A DNA stretch of 64,000 bases, taken from the NCBI RefSeq assembly GCF_000024765.1, contig NC_013422.1, positions 1,073,501 through 1,137,500 on the forward strand, given 5' to 3'. The notes under the pieces are model-generated. The model had not been told where the DNA came from, made no database searches, and worked only from the letters and a program-made list of their open reading frames with translations. Both the position numbers and the translations under genes were made by a program. Position 1 is the first letter of the stretch. Every line of letters starts with the position of its first letter. Source of the stretch: Halothiobacillus neapolitanus c2 (GTDB taxonomy: Bacteria; Pseudomonadota; Gammaproteobacteria; Halothiobacillales; Halothiobacillaceae). Of this stretch, positions 27,224 through 37,004 are shown piece by piece.

Positions 27224-30200
27224 TCAGTCAGGGCCTGATTAGTCCGTGCCTGATTAGGCTGGGCCTGATCGGCCACGGTCGATTCATCCATGGCCCTCTT
27301 CTTTTTGCGTCCAGTTAGCCCTTCGGCCACCACGTAGAACGCCGGAGTGACGTACAGTGTTAATAGCTGGGAAAACACCAAACCACCGACAACGGCAATC
27401 CCCAGCGCCTGATGGGCTTCTGCTTGCGCCCCGAAACCGACGGCAATGGGCAGGGTGCCCAAAATGGCGGCGAGCGTGGTCATCATGATCGGCCGGAAAC
27501 GCACGGTACAGGCATCGACCATCGCATCAATCGCGCTTTCGCCTTCTCGTCGTCGATGAATGGCGAAATCCAGCATGATGATGCCGTTCTTCTTCACCAA
27601 CCCTACCAGCATGATGATGCCGACAAAGCTGAATACATCGAGCGGCTGGTTGAACAGGTACAGCGAAGCCAGCGCACCGAATCCGGCGAGGGGCAGGGCG
27701 GTGAGGATGGTGAGCGGGTGAATGAAGTGTTCGTACAGGATTGCCAGAATCACGTAGATCACGAGTATGGTGGCACCGAGCAGTAACGGTAGCGTCTTGA
27801 GTGAATCCTGGAATGCCTGTGCGGAACCGGCGAACTGGCCGCTGACATTCTGTGGCAAATGTTCCAATGCGGCTTCTTCAATGGCTCGACTGACCTGATC
27901 GAGCGAATAGCCGGGTTTGAGATCGAACGACAGGGTGATCGACGGCAGTTGACCGTAATGGGTGATGGACAGCGGCCCGACACCGGTAGAAAAGCGTGCC
28001 ACCGCGCTCAAGGGGACTAGCGTGTTATTGCTGCCGGGCACGCTGATGGCGTCCAGCGCGGAGATGTCATTCTGGTACTGCGGCGCCAATTCAGCGATGA
28101 CCTGATACTGGTCGCTCGCGCCATAAATCGTACTGACCTGAGTGCCGCCGAAGGCCAGATTCAGTGTCTGTTCGAGCGCGCTTGGGGTGACGCCAAGAGA
28201 GGCTGCCCGTTCACGCAGGATATCGACGTTGATCTGCGGATTACGGATTTGCAGGCTGGAATCGACACTCGTCACGCCGGGAACGGCACGCAGAAAGGGT
28301 AGGAATGCTTGCGCGGCCTGGTTGAGCTGATCCTGATTCGTGGATTGAAGAACAAACTGATAATTCGAATTCGAGGAGAGCGCACCGATTCGAATGGCGG
28401 GGGGCTCAATGAAGAAGGCGCGCGTCGATCCTAAACGATCGGAAAGTTTCGCCATGGTTTTGCGGAAGTCCTGAATAACCGAGTTCAATGGCGCGCGTTC
28501 GTTCGCCGGTTTGAGCTGGATCATCATGAAGCCGACATTGCTGCCACCACCGCCCGCGCCACCTTGCCCGGCATTCGACATGACGGTCAACACAGCGGGG
28601 TTTTTTTGCAATGCCTTGGAAATAATCTGTTGCTGATCTTTGAGTTGATCGAAGCTTATTCCCTCCGGATAGCTCAACATGCCCATTACCATGCCGGTAT
28701 CCGAATTCGGTATGAACGCCTTTTCAAGATGCTGAAAGAAAAAGACGGCACCAACAAGCGAACCGGCCGCCGCGAGCAGAATCAACCAGCGAAACTTCAG
28801 CGACCAGCGCAACGAACGGATATAACCCCGCGTGAGCGCATTGAAACCGCGGCCAAACAGTCCGGGTTTTGGTGGGTTAAGGGTTGCGTCGGTTTGTTTT
28901 TGCTCTCGCATTCGGGCCAGCAACATGGGCGTGAGCGAGAGTGCCACCAGCCCTGACATGAGAATCACGATGCCGATCGTGGCTCCAAATTCGAGGAATA
29001 ATCTTCCGAGCAGGCCGCCCATCAGGATCAACGGCAGGAACACGGCGGCCAGCGAGAGCGTCATCGATAGAATCGTGAATCCGATTTCCCGGCTGCCGAT
29101 CAAAGCGGCCTGCATCGGGCTTTTGCCCATTTCGCGGTGTCGGGAAATGTTTTCGAGCATGACGACGGCGTCATCCACAACAAAACCGACCGCCAGTGTC
29201 AGCGCCAACAGCGTCAGTATGTTCAGGCTGTAGCCGAGCAGATGCATGACGGCAAACGTGCCGAGAATCGAGATCGGAATGGAAATTACCGCGATGATTG
29301 TTTGTCGCCATTGACCAAGGAAGAGCCAGATCACGGCAGCAACCAGCAGGCTTGCCAGAACCAACGTGAATTCAACCTCATCGACAGCCGCCTGAACGTA
29401 GGTAGATTTGTCGTAGATGATCTGCATCTTGGCACCGCCCGGAAGCGACGCGTTGAGCTTGGGTAGTGCGGCGCGGATTGCCTTTGCGATATCGACCGTA
29501 TTGCTGTCGGGCTGACGAACGATGGCGAGAATGATGCCGCGCTCATTGTTGATCCAGGTGGCGCGCGTGTTCTGCTGCACGCCATCCACCGCGTGGCCCA
29601 TCTGGTTGAGCTCGACCGGTGCGCCATTGTTGTAGGCTACGATGAGTTTGTTGAATTGCGTCGCGTTGGTCAGTTGGCCATCGACCTTGAGGTTATAAGA
29701 GCGGCTCGGGCTTTGCAGAGTGCCCTGCGGCAGATTTGCATTATTGCTGTCGATCGCATTGACCAGATTGGTCAGGGAAAGATTGCGCGCCTGCATGGCA
29801 TATGGGTTCAGGAGAAGCCGTACAGCGTAGGTTTGCCCCCCAAAGACACGCACTTCCGAAACACCCGGAATGGACTGCAACTTCACCGCGAGTTGTTGTT
29901 CGGCAAAGGCATCGAGTTGGTACAGCGGCATGTCGGGGGCAGACAAACCGATAAAGACGATAGGGCTACTGGTCGGATTTTGTTGCCGCACGGTCGGCTG
30001 CTGCGTCATCGTGCTGGGGAAGAAGCGCGCGGCCTGTGTGACGGCGGCTTGCGTATCCTGTGTGGCGGCATTGATATCGCGACTTAAATCGAATTGTAAG
30101 GTGATGCGGGTCGTGCCCGTGCTGTTGACCGAGTTGACGGAAAGCAGACCAGGAATCCCCGAAAACGCCTGTTCCATCGGCGAGGCGACGGCACTGGCCA

Positions 30201-30390
30201 TGAGTTCGGCACTGGCTCCGGGCAGGCTGGCGGAAACGGAGACCGTCGGGAACGCGACATTCGGCAACATGGCAACCGGCAATGCTCGCCAGGCAAATAC
30301 GCCAAATAGAATCAACGCGGCAAAGAGCACGGTCGTCATGACCGGGCGCCGAATGAACGGCGCGGCCAAGTTGCTGATCGCGTTATTCAT
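27214..30390 (-). CDS. RND multidrug efflux pump, inner-membrane subunit
   Basis: AcrB/MdtBC-like HAE1 family proton-driven exporter of 1,058 residues with twelve membrane helices and two large periplasmic loops. The proton-relay Asp pair is in the TM4 motif VGFVVDDAVVMLEN (about residue 403). The C-terminal tail is a 5-residue repeat (DQAQP, NQART, NQALT, DQ) encoded by 15-bp tandem units at 27220-27270, and the last bases overlap ubiA. It is third in transcription order after the outer-membrane and adaptor genes. Exported drugs or solvents are not predictable. Confidence 0.93.
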   Translation of the reverse strand: MNNAISNLAAPFIRRPVMTTVLFAALILFGVFAWRALPVAMLPNVAFPTVSVSASLPGASAELMASAVASPMEQAFSGIPGLLSVNSVNSTGTTRITLQFDLSRDINAATQDTQAAVTQAARFFPSTMTQQPTVRQQNPTSSPIVFIGLSAPDMPLYQLDAFAEQQLAVKLQSIPGVSEVRVFGGQTYAVRLLLNPYAMQARNLSLTNLVNAIDSNNANLPQGTLQSPSRSYNLKVDGQLTNATQFNKLIVAYNNGAPVELNQMGHAVDGVQQNTRATWINNERGIILAIVRQPDSNTVDIAKAIRAALPKLNASLPGGAKMQIIYDKSTYVQAAVDEVEFTLVLASLLVAAVIWLFLGQWRQTIIAVISIPISILGTFAVMHLLGYSLNILTLLALTLAVGFVVDDAVVMLENISRHREMGKSPMQAALIGSREIGFTILSMTLSLAAVFLPLILMGGLLGRLFLEFGATIGIVILMSGLVALSLTPMLLARMREQKQTDATLNPPKPGLFGRGFNALTRGYIRSLRWSLKFRWLILLAAAGSLVGAVFFFQHLEKAFIPNSDTGMVMGMLSYPEGISFDQLKDQQQIISKALQKNPAVLTVMSNAGQGGAGGGGSNVGFMMIQLKPANERAPLNSVIQDFRKTMAKLSDRLGSTRAFFIEPPAIRIGALSSNSNYQFVLQSTNQDQLNQAAQAFLPFLRAVPGVTSVDSSLQIRNPQINVDILRERAASLGVTPSALEQTLNLAFGGTQVSTIYGASDQYQVIAELAPQYQNDISALDAISVPGSNNTLVPLSAVARFSTGVGPLSITHYGQLPSITLSFDLKPGYSLDQVSRAIEEAALEHLPQNVSGQFAGSAQAFQDSLKTLPLLLGATILVIYVILAILYEHFIHPLTILTALPLAGFGALASLYLFNQPLDVFSFVGIIMLVGLVKKNGIIMLDFAIHRRREGESAIDAMVDACTVRFRPIMMTTLAAILGTLPIAVGFGAQAEAHQALGIAVVGGLVFSQLLTLYVTPAFYVVAEGLTGRKKKRAMDESTVADQAQPNQARTNQALTDQK
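27220..27270 (-). repeat. 15-bp in-frame tandem repeat at the RND gene 3' end
   Basis: Three 15-bp units (27256-27270, 27241-27255, 27226-27240) plus a 6-bp remnant encode DQAQP, NQART, NQALT and DQ. The units differ by a few bases. Confidence 0.85.
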
Positions 30391-31696
30391 TGCGTGAACT
30401 ACCTGAGTGCGCTGCAGATTCCGCTTTTAGCTGCTCAGAACTCTGGCCTTTCTGGTTACTCGTCTTTTCAAGCGCGACCGGCATGCCTGGTGCGATTCGG
30501 GCGGGTAGGGGATAGATGACTTTTGCATCGGCAGGCAGGCTGCCTGCGGGCAAGGCGGATTCTTTCGTTGTGTTTCGGGCGGGGGAAACTGTCTGCATTT
30601 CGACTTTACCGTCTTTGTACAGATAGACAAACATGCCTTGGTCGCCAATTTGTACGGCAGCAGCGGGCAAAACCTGCGCATTGGGAATTTGACCCAAGGT
30701 GAGGCGTGCCGTTACAAACTGGCCGGGCCAGAGCGAACCGTCGTGGTTGTCGATCAACCCCTGCAGGCGGATGGTGCCGGTGCCGGCGCTGATGCTGTTG
30801 TCGATGAAGCTTAAATGCCCTTTGCCGAGTATGTGCTCGGCGTGTTCATCCAGAACCTCAACGGTGGGCGGCGGAACGCTCTTTTCTCCCGGCTTGGTTT
30901 GCCCCAGCCCCGGCCATTCCTTGCTGAGCGCATTCAAGACCGATTGCGGCAGGCTGAAATTCACCAGCAGTTCACGATTGGAAACGAGGGTAGACAATGC
31001 CGTGTTGTTGGCGACCACAAGGTTGCCGGGCTGGAGCGAAATTTCCCCCAGTCGTCCGGTAATCGGCGCCCGGATCTTGGTGTAGGCAAGATTAATTTGC
31101 GCCGTCTGAATGGCGGCCTGATCCTGAGCAATCAGCGCGTTGGCGGCCATGGCTGTAGCGACGGCCTGATCGTAGGATTGACGGGTGATGTACTCTTTTT
31201 CAACCAAGGGCTTGAGTTGCTTTACCTGTTGCGCAGCATAGCGCGCCTGTGCGCGGTCACCTTCGAGTTTGGCCCGAGCAGAAAGCAGCGCCGTTTCGAA
31301 GGGTTGTGCATCGAGCGAGAAGAGCAGTTCGCCCTTCTCGACCTGCTGACCGGATTGCACGTGCACGGCATCAATGGTGCCGCTGACCTGCGGCGTCAGT
31401 GTGACGGCGTTCGGGCTGGCCAGCGTGCCCGCTGCGGTCATGGTGATGGGCACCGTTCGTACGCTGGGCGTGATGACCGACACTTTCGTTAACATCATCC
31501 CCGGCATTCTTGATGCGGGTTTCTCCGTTTTGGCTTTTTCCTTCTCGGCCGATTTATCCGTGGCTGTCTGATTCTGGCAGCCGCCCAAGGCCAGAACGGA
31601 CAGTACGGCGAGGATGGTTAGGAGACGGCTCTTGTTTCCAGATATGGCGCAACGGGTGGCCTCTGCATGCGGTTTGAGTCGGGGGCGCATATTCAT
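30383..31696 (-). CDS. RND efflux periplasmic adaptor lipoprotein
   Basis: Membrane-fusion protein linking the RND pump to the outer-membrane channel. 437 residues. The lipobox LALGGC places the acylated Cys near residue 40. A lipoyl/barrel-sandwich half (TPQVSGTIDAVHVQSGQQVEKGE), an alpha-hairpin and a second half (YTKIRAPITGRLGEI) follow, then a beta-barrel. The C-terminal ~35 residues are polar and variable. It overlaps the pump gene by 8 bp and the upstream channel gene by 4 bp, so all three are translationally coupled. Confidence 0.92.
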   Translation of the reverse strand: MNMRPRLKPHAEATRCAISGNKSRLLTILAVLSVLALGGCQNQTATDKSAEKEKAKTEKPASRMPGMMLTKVSVITPSVRTVPITMTAAGTLASPNAVTLTPQVSGTIDAVHVQSGQQVEKGELLFSLDAQPFETALLSARAKLEGDRAQARYAAQQVKQLKPLVEKEYITRQSYDQAVATAMAANALIAQDQAAIQTAQINLAYTKIRAPITGRLGEISLQPGNLVVANNTALSTLVSNRELLVNFSLPQSVLNALSKEWPGLGQTKPGEKSVPPPTVEVLDEHAEHILGKGHLSFIDNSISAGTGTIRLQGLIDNHDGSLWPGQFVTARLTLGQIPNAQVLPAAAVQIGDQGMFVYLYKDGKVEMQTVSPARNTTKESALPAGSLPADAKVIYPLPARIAPGMPVALEKTSNQKGQSSEQLKAESAAHSGSSRNE

Positions 31697-33279
31697 GGCT
31701 GAGACTGTTCCTTGTGATCATACAAATGAGATGTCGGGACGATATCGGGCAGATGATCATTTGGTGCTGCGCCATCGCTGACGGCCGCTGTCGTCGGGTC
31801 AAGCAGGCTGTGTTCCGAGAACATGGGCGAGCCGAGTTGGCCGATGGCGGCGCCGAGTTTGGCGAGCGCGGTGTAGGCGTTCAAGGCGTTCTGGGCGAGT
31901 GTGACTTCAGCCGTTGCCAGCGTGGACTGGGCTGTCAAGAGATCCTGAATTGTGGCGTAACCGACCTTGTATTGGGCCTGCACCGCCTTGAGCGCCTCGT
32001 TGGCGTTTTCAACCTGAGCGCGCGCACTCGGAATGGCAACCATTGCACCACGGAAGGCATAATAACCCTGCCATACCGCCAGTTCGGTCGATTGGTAAGT
32101 TGTGTCGCGGTTGGCTTCGGCTTCTGCCAGTTTGGCGCGCGCCTGAGCCGTTTGGTAGTGCTGGTCAAAACCGGTGAATAGCGGCACGGAGAGCGTTAAT
32201 CCGATGCTGTTGGTTTGGGTCCGTCCCAAGCTCTGCTGAAAGCGCAGACCCTGATTGGCGCCCAGTGAAATACTGGGCAAGCCGGCTCTTTCGGTCTGAT
32301 CAAGCGTGGCTCGGGCCTGCGCTACTTGTGCCTGTGCATTCTGCAAGTTCGGATTTTGAGCAATCGCCTGTTGCAGCAGTGATTTTACATTTGCATCGAG
32401 CTTGGGATCGATGCGGGTTTGCAAAGGAGCGAGTCTTAACTGTGTGTCGACAGGCAAGCCGACGGCACTGGCCAGCGCCCCCGCGTTCTGGAGTTGGGTC
32501 TGTTCGGCCGTCGCCAGCGTTCCCTCGGCCTGCGCCAGTGCGGCTTTTGCCTGATACAGATCACTGACGGTGGCTTGCCCGGAGCGGTATCTGGCCTGTG
32601 CCGCATCCAGCGCTTTTTGGGCCGTTTCAACTGATCGCTTGTTGACCTCGATCAGTACCTGATCAGCCAACGATTGGTAATAAGCACTTGCGACGCTGGA
32701 TAGGACGGTTTGCAGGGTTTGGTCATTGGCAAATCGTGCGGCCACAAGACCGGCTTTTGCCGCTGCAATCCCTGCTTCGCGCTGGCCGAAATCGTACAGC
32801 AACCAGGACAAGCTCAGATTAGGCGCGAATATTCGTTGAGTCGGGATACTAAAACCGGTGGATGTGGTCGATTGAGATTGTTGCGCCGAGGCGTTCAACG
32901 TCAATTTGGGTAGCCAGGCCGCTTCAGAGATACCCACACTGGCCGCTTGCGCACGCAAACTGGCCCATACCGAATGGGTCTGGGGATTGTTCGACAGGGC
33001 GAGCGCGCTCAGTTCGGCAAGTGAATATTCGTGCCCCGTGACCATCTTTTGCTTCTGAACGGCCGTTGGGGCTGAAATGGTATAAAAATCCGCCCGTTGC
33101 GCGGCCTTTACGCCTGGATGCTCGGGCAGGCGCGCATTTACCCCGAACGGGTCATCAAACGAATTCGCATAAACGTTCGAAAAACCAAACAAGCCAAGTG
33201 CAATTGCCAAGCCCAAAATCGCGCTTTTGACTCTGAGCGGGTGGTTGCCTGGTGAAAATATTGCGGGCCGATTGCGCAA
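31693..33279 (-). CDS. TolC-family outer-membrane efflux channel
   Basis: Outer-membrane channel of the tripartite pump, 528 residues including a signal peptide (about residues 16-38, ending NVYA). Two OEP repeats are visible with the periodic Ala/Gln-rich coiled coils (for example YRSGQATVSDLYQA and YKVGYATIQDLLTA, one in each half). It is the first gene of the operon; the promoter should lie in the 140 bp upstream, which is AT-rich, but no clean -35/-10 pair was found. No local regulator gene is present. Confidence 0.92.
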   Translation of the reverse strand: MRNRPAIFSPGNHPLRVKSAILGLAIALGLFGFSNVYANSFDDPFGVNARLPEHPGVKAAQRADFYTISAPTAVQKQKMVTGHEYSLAELSALALSNNPQTHSVWASLRAQAASVGISEAAWLPKLTLNASAQQSQSTTSTGFSIPTQRIFAPNLSLSWLLYDFGQREAGIAAAKAGLVAARFANDQTLQTVLSSVASAYYQSLADQVLIEVNKRSVETAQKALDAAQARYRSGQATVSDLYQAKAALAQAEGTLATAEQTQLQNAGALASAVGLPVDTQLRLAPLQTRIDPKLDANVKSLLQQAIAQNPNLQNAQAQVAQARATLDQTERAGLPSISLGANQGLRFQQSLGRTQTNSIGLTLSVPLFTGFDQHYQTAQARAKLAEAEANRDTTYQSTELAVWQGYYAFRGAMVAIPSARAQVENANEALKAVQAQYKVGYATIQDLLTAQSTLATAEVTLAQNALNAYTALAKLGAAIGQLGSPMFSEHSLLDPTTAAVSDGAAPNDHLPDIVPTSHLYDHKEQSQP

Positions 33280-33421
33280 GAAAATTTCCTTTTGTTGCCG
33301 GATAACGTAGTAAAAATAATTTTCCGTAGCGACGTCGAGTTGGATTTCTAAAACGTCGCAGCGGAGTTTAGTCCGGTTTTTGCTTGATGTGGTTCAGTCT
33401 TGAGGATTGTTTCGAGATAAA

Positions 33422-33868
33422 TCAGTGACGGTAGTCGCGTCGATCATCATCATATCGATCGGGGCGGTGATCATGGCGACGCCCATCGTACCCTCGGTCA
33501 TCTCGACCCTCGCGGTACATTGGATACCGTGGCGCCCAGTACACCCGCTCACGATAGTGATGATGACGATGCCCCCACTGGCCTCGGTACCATACCCAGC
33601 GATTGCGCCATTCCCAGCGCCCCGGAACCCATATAGCGCCGTGAAATGGTGCTCGCCCGATTACTTCGTGACGTGGCGGCGGCATCTGTCGACCTTGATC
33701 AATCCCAATAAAAATTCCAGCCGGATAACCTGGTGCCAGCACGATCTCAGCCGGTGCGGCTGCGGCAAGGCCACTGATGCCTAGACCACCGAATAGCAAA
33801 CCGGCCATAAGCCCGATTTTGCGTAAACGCGGTACCAAAGTTTTGTTTTGATTGTTTGCTTGGTTCAT
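33422..33868 (-). CDS. Secreted WXXGXW-repeat protein with Arg/His/Asp-rich tail
   Basis: 148 residues from the ATG at 33868, which has AAGGAA upstream. A signal peptide (roughly residues 15-38, ending GLAAAA) is followed by a short region with WVPGRWEWRN and WVWYRGQW, the WXXGXW-type tandem motif, then a His run and a tail of Arg, Asp and Tyr. Such proteins are common in proteobacteria and have no established function; cell-envelope or metal-binding roles are suggested. It lies 51 bp after a related gene on the same strand. Confidence 0.72.
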   Translation of the reverse strand: MNQANNQNKTLVPRLRKIGLMAGLLFGGLGISGLAAAAPAEIVLAPGYPAGIFIGIDQGRQMPPPRHEVIGRAPFHGAIWVPGRWEWRNRWVWYRGQWGHRHHHYRERVYWAPRYPMYREGRDDRGYDGRRHDHRPDRYDDDRRDYRH

Positions 33869-33919
33869 TTTGCATTCCTTCCTGTTGATTGAGTGCTCAG
33901 AGGTGTCGGGCAATCAATG

Positions 33920-34276
33920 CTAGCGGCCATCTCGCCGATGCCAGCCGTCGTTATCACGATGTCTGCCTCCGTGGCCCCACCCTGCCCGGGGATGCGCCCA
34001 GTAGCCACGATGCGAATACCATCCATCACGCCAACCCCGGTGGCGGGGGGCCCATATCGCACCTGCGAAAGGAGCGACGCCTACGACTGTCACGCGTGGC
34101 GGTGGCGCTTCGTAACGAACGACCGGGCCGGTAACGACGGTTTCGCTGGTGTAGCCATAACCGTAACCTGCGGGATAAACCGCGCAGCCACCCAGTCCTG
34201 CCGTGATGCCAATAATGCCGAGCAGCGCTGCCCGTCTCAGGGCGAGTGAATGACGGATGAGGGGCAATGTGTTCAT
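33920..34276 (-). CDS. Small lipoprotein with Trp/His/Gly-rich repeats
   Basis: 118 residues. The lipobox LGGC (Cys near 31) predicts an acylated outer-membrane or periplasmic lipoprotein. The mature part begins with a GYGYGY stretch, a central PFAGAIWAPRHRGW segment that parallels PFHGAIWVPGRWEW in the next gene, and a tail rich in His, Gly, Arg and Asp. The shared block suggests the two genes arose by duplication. The start ATG has AGGAGA upstream. Confidence 0.7.
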   Translation of the reverse strand: MNTLPLIRHSLALRRAALLGIIGITAGLGGCAVYPAGYGYGYTSETVVTGPVVRYEAPPPRVTVVGVAPFAGAIWAPRHRGWRDGWYSHRGYWAHPRAGWGHGGRHRDNDGWHRRDGR

Positions 34277-34641
34277 GCTGCGTTCTCCTGCTTGAGGTAC
34301 GTACCAAGGTTAGGATGGACCGGCTGCCAAAAACAGGAACATTTGGTTAATCAAGTGTAACCAAAAGTGTACAAAGCAAACATCGCCGCAAGGTAATGAT
34401 AATAATAGGGTAATTATCTCATCATCTGTTTTCTGTTGCCGTGAATACAGGGCGCGGATGAGTGGTTTTACGACCGAGGAGCGGTTCGCTGTAAAGATTA
34501 GCGAGACCGCTTCACGGTTTAGGTGGTATCGATTGCCGATTGATGGGCCCAATCGGATTTACGTGCTCATGATTGCAGGGCGCAAATACCGTCGAGCAGG
34601 CATGCAGATCAATGGTGATCAAGTTTCAGTGGTAAGCCCGT
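34277..34641. other. 365-bp gap without a credible gene
   Basis: Open frames on both strands here are short, lack ribosome sites and do not resemble proteins. The region is AT-rich around 34380-34430 and may carry the promoter of the lipoprotein gene. No terminator or repeat found. Confidence 0.5.
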
Positions 34642-35289
34642 TTATTCAGAAAAGGTGTTCTTCTCTCCAGGCCGACCATGACGCTCGAGCAATTTTTCAA
34701 TAGGGTGGCGCGTCTTGTGTGGCCAGTTTCCGGGGGCGTTGTAACCCACGGTGATCATGATGACCGGCAGATAACGTTCAGAAATGAGAAAAGTTTCACG
34801 GAATTTGTCCTGATCGAATCCGATCATCGGGCCGGTAACCAATCCCAGTGATGTCGCCGCGTTCATAAGATTCATGGCAGCGAGCGCGCCGGAGCGAATG
34901 GCTTCGTCATGTGCTCTTGAGGCGTCCGCGTAGCCAGTTTTCACGGCGTTGGTGAAGTATTCGGCCAGTCCTTGATCGTAAATGCCTGCTTGCTTGTCTG
35001 CATTGGCGACTTCCTCGAACTGCTCGTGCGCGTTCAAATCACCCAGTACCACAATAACCAACGGTGCTTCTTCAACTTTAGCCTGATTGTAGGCAATCGC
35101 GCGCAGTACCTTGCGCGCTTCCAGATCCTGAACAGCAAAGAATCTGGTCTGTTGAAGATTGAACGCACTGGGCGCCTGCCGAGCGGCATCAATCAACTGA
35201 TCGAGCAGTTCGGCCGAAACAGGTCGATTTGGATCGAATCGGTTGGCAGAAAAGCGTTGGTGTATGGCGGTAAGTGTGTCCATATTCAT
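34642..35289 (-). CDS. Nitroreductase-family flavoprotein
   Basis: FMN-dependent NAD(P)H oxidoreductase, 215 residues. The FMN-binding N-terminus (IHQRFSANRFDPNRPV), QAPSAFNLQQTRFF and the C-terminal GYNAPGNWPHKTRHPIEKL pattern fit the family (NfsB/YdjA-like). GAGGATAA precedes the start. It is the last gene of an apparent yceI-pirin-nitroreductase operon. Substrate (quinone, nitro compound, flavin) is not predictable. Confidence 0.87.
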   Translation of the reverse strand: MNMDTLTAIHQRFSANRFDPNRPVSAELLDQLIDAARQAPSAFNLQQTRFFAVQDLEARKVLRAIAYNQAKVEEAPLVIVVLGDLNAHEQFEEVANADKQAGIYDQGLAEYFTNAVKTGYADASRAHDEAIRSGALAAMNLMNAATSLGLVTGPMIGFDQDKFRETFLISERYLPVIMITVGYNAPGNWPHKTRHPIEKLLERHGRPGEKNTFSE

Positions 35290-35358
35290 TTATCCTCAGT
35301 CTGGTTTAGGTTCATGTGTGTTGTTGATTTTTATCGTGGTCACGCCACGGGTTCAACC

Positions 35359-36210
35359 CTAGAGCCGTCCCATAGCGCCGGATTGATAATCGAGCATGGC
35401 TTGCTCAACTTCGGCCGTCGTGTTCATAACGAACGGCCCGCGATGCGCGATGGGTTCACCGATGGGCTTGCCGGATAACAGCAGCAATCCACTTGCCGTC
35501 TCGCTGTGCAACGTGACGATCTGATCGCCCCTGTCGAACACCATCAACCCGCCGTTTTCTGCCTTGCCTTGTTCGCCTGTATCTTGTCGTGCAGCCGATA
35601 CATCACCGCTATAGACATATGCCATCAATCGATAGCCCTCGGGCAGTTTGATTTCGACTGTCGCGCCTGCATCAAGGCTAAGATCGGCCATGCCAGCACC
35701 GTTACCCAGTGTGGACATCGCGCCCTCACCGCTGGTCTCGTTGAATTGCCAGTGATCGGCAATCAGGCGGGCTGAACCCCCCATGAAGGTGACCTGCGGG
35801 ATTTCGCTTGCCTGAACGTCTCGGTAAGCCGGTGCGCTCATCTTGAGCGCAGCCGGCAGGTTGATCCATACCTGAAAACCATGCAGACCATCACTGTCGG
35901 TCGTCGGCATTTCCGAGTGAACAACGCCACTACCCGCACGCATCCATTGCGCACCGCCGCGACTCACGCCGCCTTGATGGCCTTCAGAGTCACGATGGGA
36001 AAGCCCGCCATGCAGCAGATAGGTGAGTGTCTCGAAACCTCGGTGCGGGTGCGGTGGGAATCCGCCAATGTAGTCGTCCTTGATGCTGGATTTGAGCTCA
36101 TCCACCATCAAAAACGGATCAATCCTGCCGGTAAATTCACTGATGCGGCGAATTTTAACGCCAGCACCATCTTCGGTGGGTTGGGCATATCGAATGTGGA
36201 ATGTGTTCAT
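35359..36210 (-). CDS. Pirin family protein
   Basis: Bicupin protein of 283 residues. The iron site is in the first cupin: PPHPHRGFETLTYLLHG (His pair), HRDSEG and GVVHSEMP. Some pirins are quercetin dioxygenases (YhaK/YhhW), others redox sensors; the role here is unknown. The start has AGGAG upstream. It lies between yceI (53 bp) and the nitroreductase gene (69 bp), all on the minus strand and divergent from a LysR gene. Confidence 0.9.
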   Translation of the reverse strand: MNTFHIRYAQPTEDGAGVKIRRISEFTGRIDPFLMVDELKSSIKDDYIGGFPPHPHRGFETLTYLLHGGLSHRDSEGHQGGVSRGGAQWMRAGSGVVHSEMPTTDSDGLHGFQVWINLPAALKMSAPAYRDVQASEIPQVTFMGGSARLIADHWQFNETSGEGAMSTLGNGAGMADLSLDAGATVEIKLPEGYRLMAYVYSGDVSAARQDTGEQGKAENGGLMVFDRGDQIVTLHSETASGLLLLSGKPIGEPIAHRGPFVMNTTAEVEQAMLDYQSGAMGRL

Positions 36211-36263
36211 GAGAACTCCTGCTTAATGTTGTGTGTCGCGAATTTGTTGCTAAGTGAGCCCGG

Positions 36264-36941
36264 TTACGGCTTGGCTCGAATTCCTTCAATATTGACCGTG
36301 ATGTGAACGTCGTTAGAAAGGCCTTGCGGGAGATACGCCATCAGGCCGAAATCGCTGCGCTTGATCGTGGTTGTGGCAACAAAACCGCTCAGATAGCCAC
36401 CCCAAGGCTTGGGCAGATAAGCCACTTCCCCGGCACCGACCTTTTCGACATGAAATACTTCCGGGCGAGTCACACCGTGAAAACTCATGAGCCCATGCAG
36501 ATTGCCGCCACCCTGCTTGTTCGGCACAAAGCTTGTGCTGGTGAAGGTGATTTCAGGATAGTTCTTGGCATCGAAGAACTCCTTGCTGAGCAAGTGTTCA
36601 TTGCGCAAGGCCAGGTTGGTATCGATGCTGTCAACTGAAATGCTAATCTCAGCCTTGTTTTTGCCCGGATGCTTGCTATCGATGGTGTACTGGCCACTGA
36701 TTTTGTTGAATCGTCCAGTAAATGGCGCGATGCCGACATGTCCAAGCGTAAAAAACACCTGAGAATGATCCGGGTCGATTTGATACCGCCCATCCGCATT
36801 ATCGTTTAGTGGTTGATATTGCCCTTGGGCAAACACATTGGATGCAGCACCAAACATTGCTGCAATAAGTGCCAGTGCGGCCATCGACCGGGTAGTGGAT
36901 TTAACGCTTGACCATATCGGTATTAGAGAGGCGGTATACAT
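36264..36941 (-). CDS. YceI-family periplasmic lipocalin-like protein
   Basis: 225 residues with a signal peptide ending near NVFA/QGQY (about residue 39). The lipocalin-like core shows YQIDPDHSQVFFTLGHVG, FFDAKNYPEITFTST and LHGLMSFHGVTRPEV. YceI proteins bind isoprenoid or amide-type hydrophobic compounds such as polyprenyl chains. Transcribed away from the LysR gene across a 109-bp region with two palindromes. Confidence 0.88.
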   Translation of the reverse strand: MYTASLIPIWSSVKSTTRSMAALALIAAMFGAASNVFAQGQYQPLNDNADGRYQIDPDHSQVFFTLGHVGIAPFTGRFNKISGQYTIDSKHPGKNKAEISISVDSIDTNLALRNEHLLSKEFFDAKNYPEITFTSTSFVPNKQGGGNLHGLMSFHGVTRPEVFHVEKVGAGEVAYLPKPWGGYLSGFVATTTIKRSDFGLMAYLPQGLSNDVHITVNIEGIRAKP

Positions 36942-37004
36942 GATGAATCCCTCGCTTGTTGTTTGATCCTCCGGATTTTACTCAGGTATTTTTTTGTTAA
37001 TATC

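Noticed and set aside
34458-34703. 81-codon frame between the lipoprotein and nitroreductase genes
   Set aside because: No ribosome site, no domain, overlaps the nitroreductase 3' end; competing minus-strand frame equally open.
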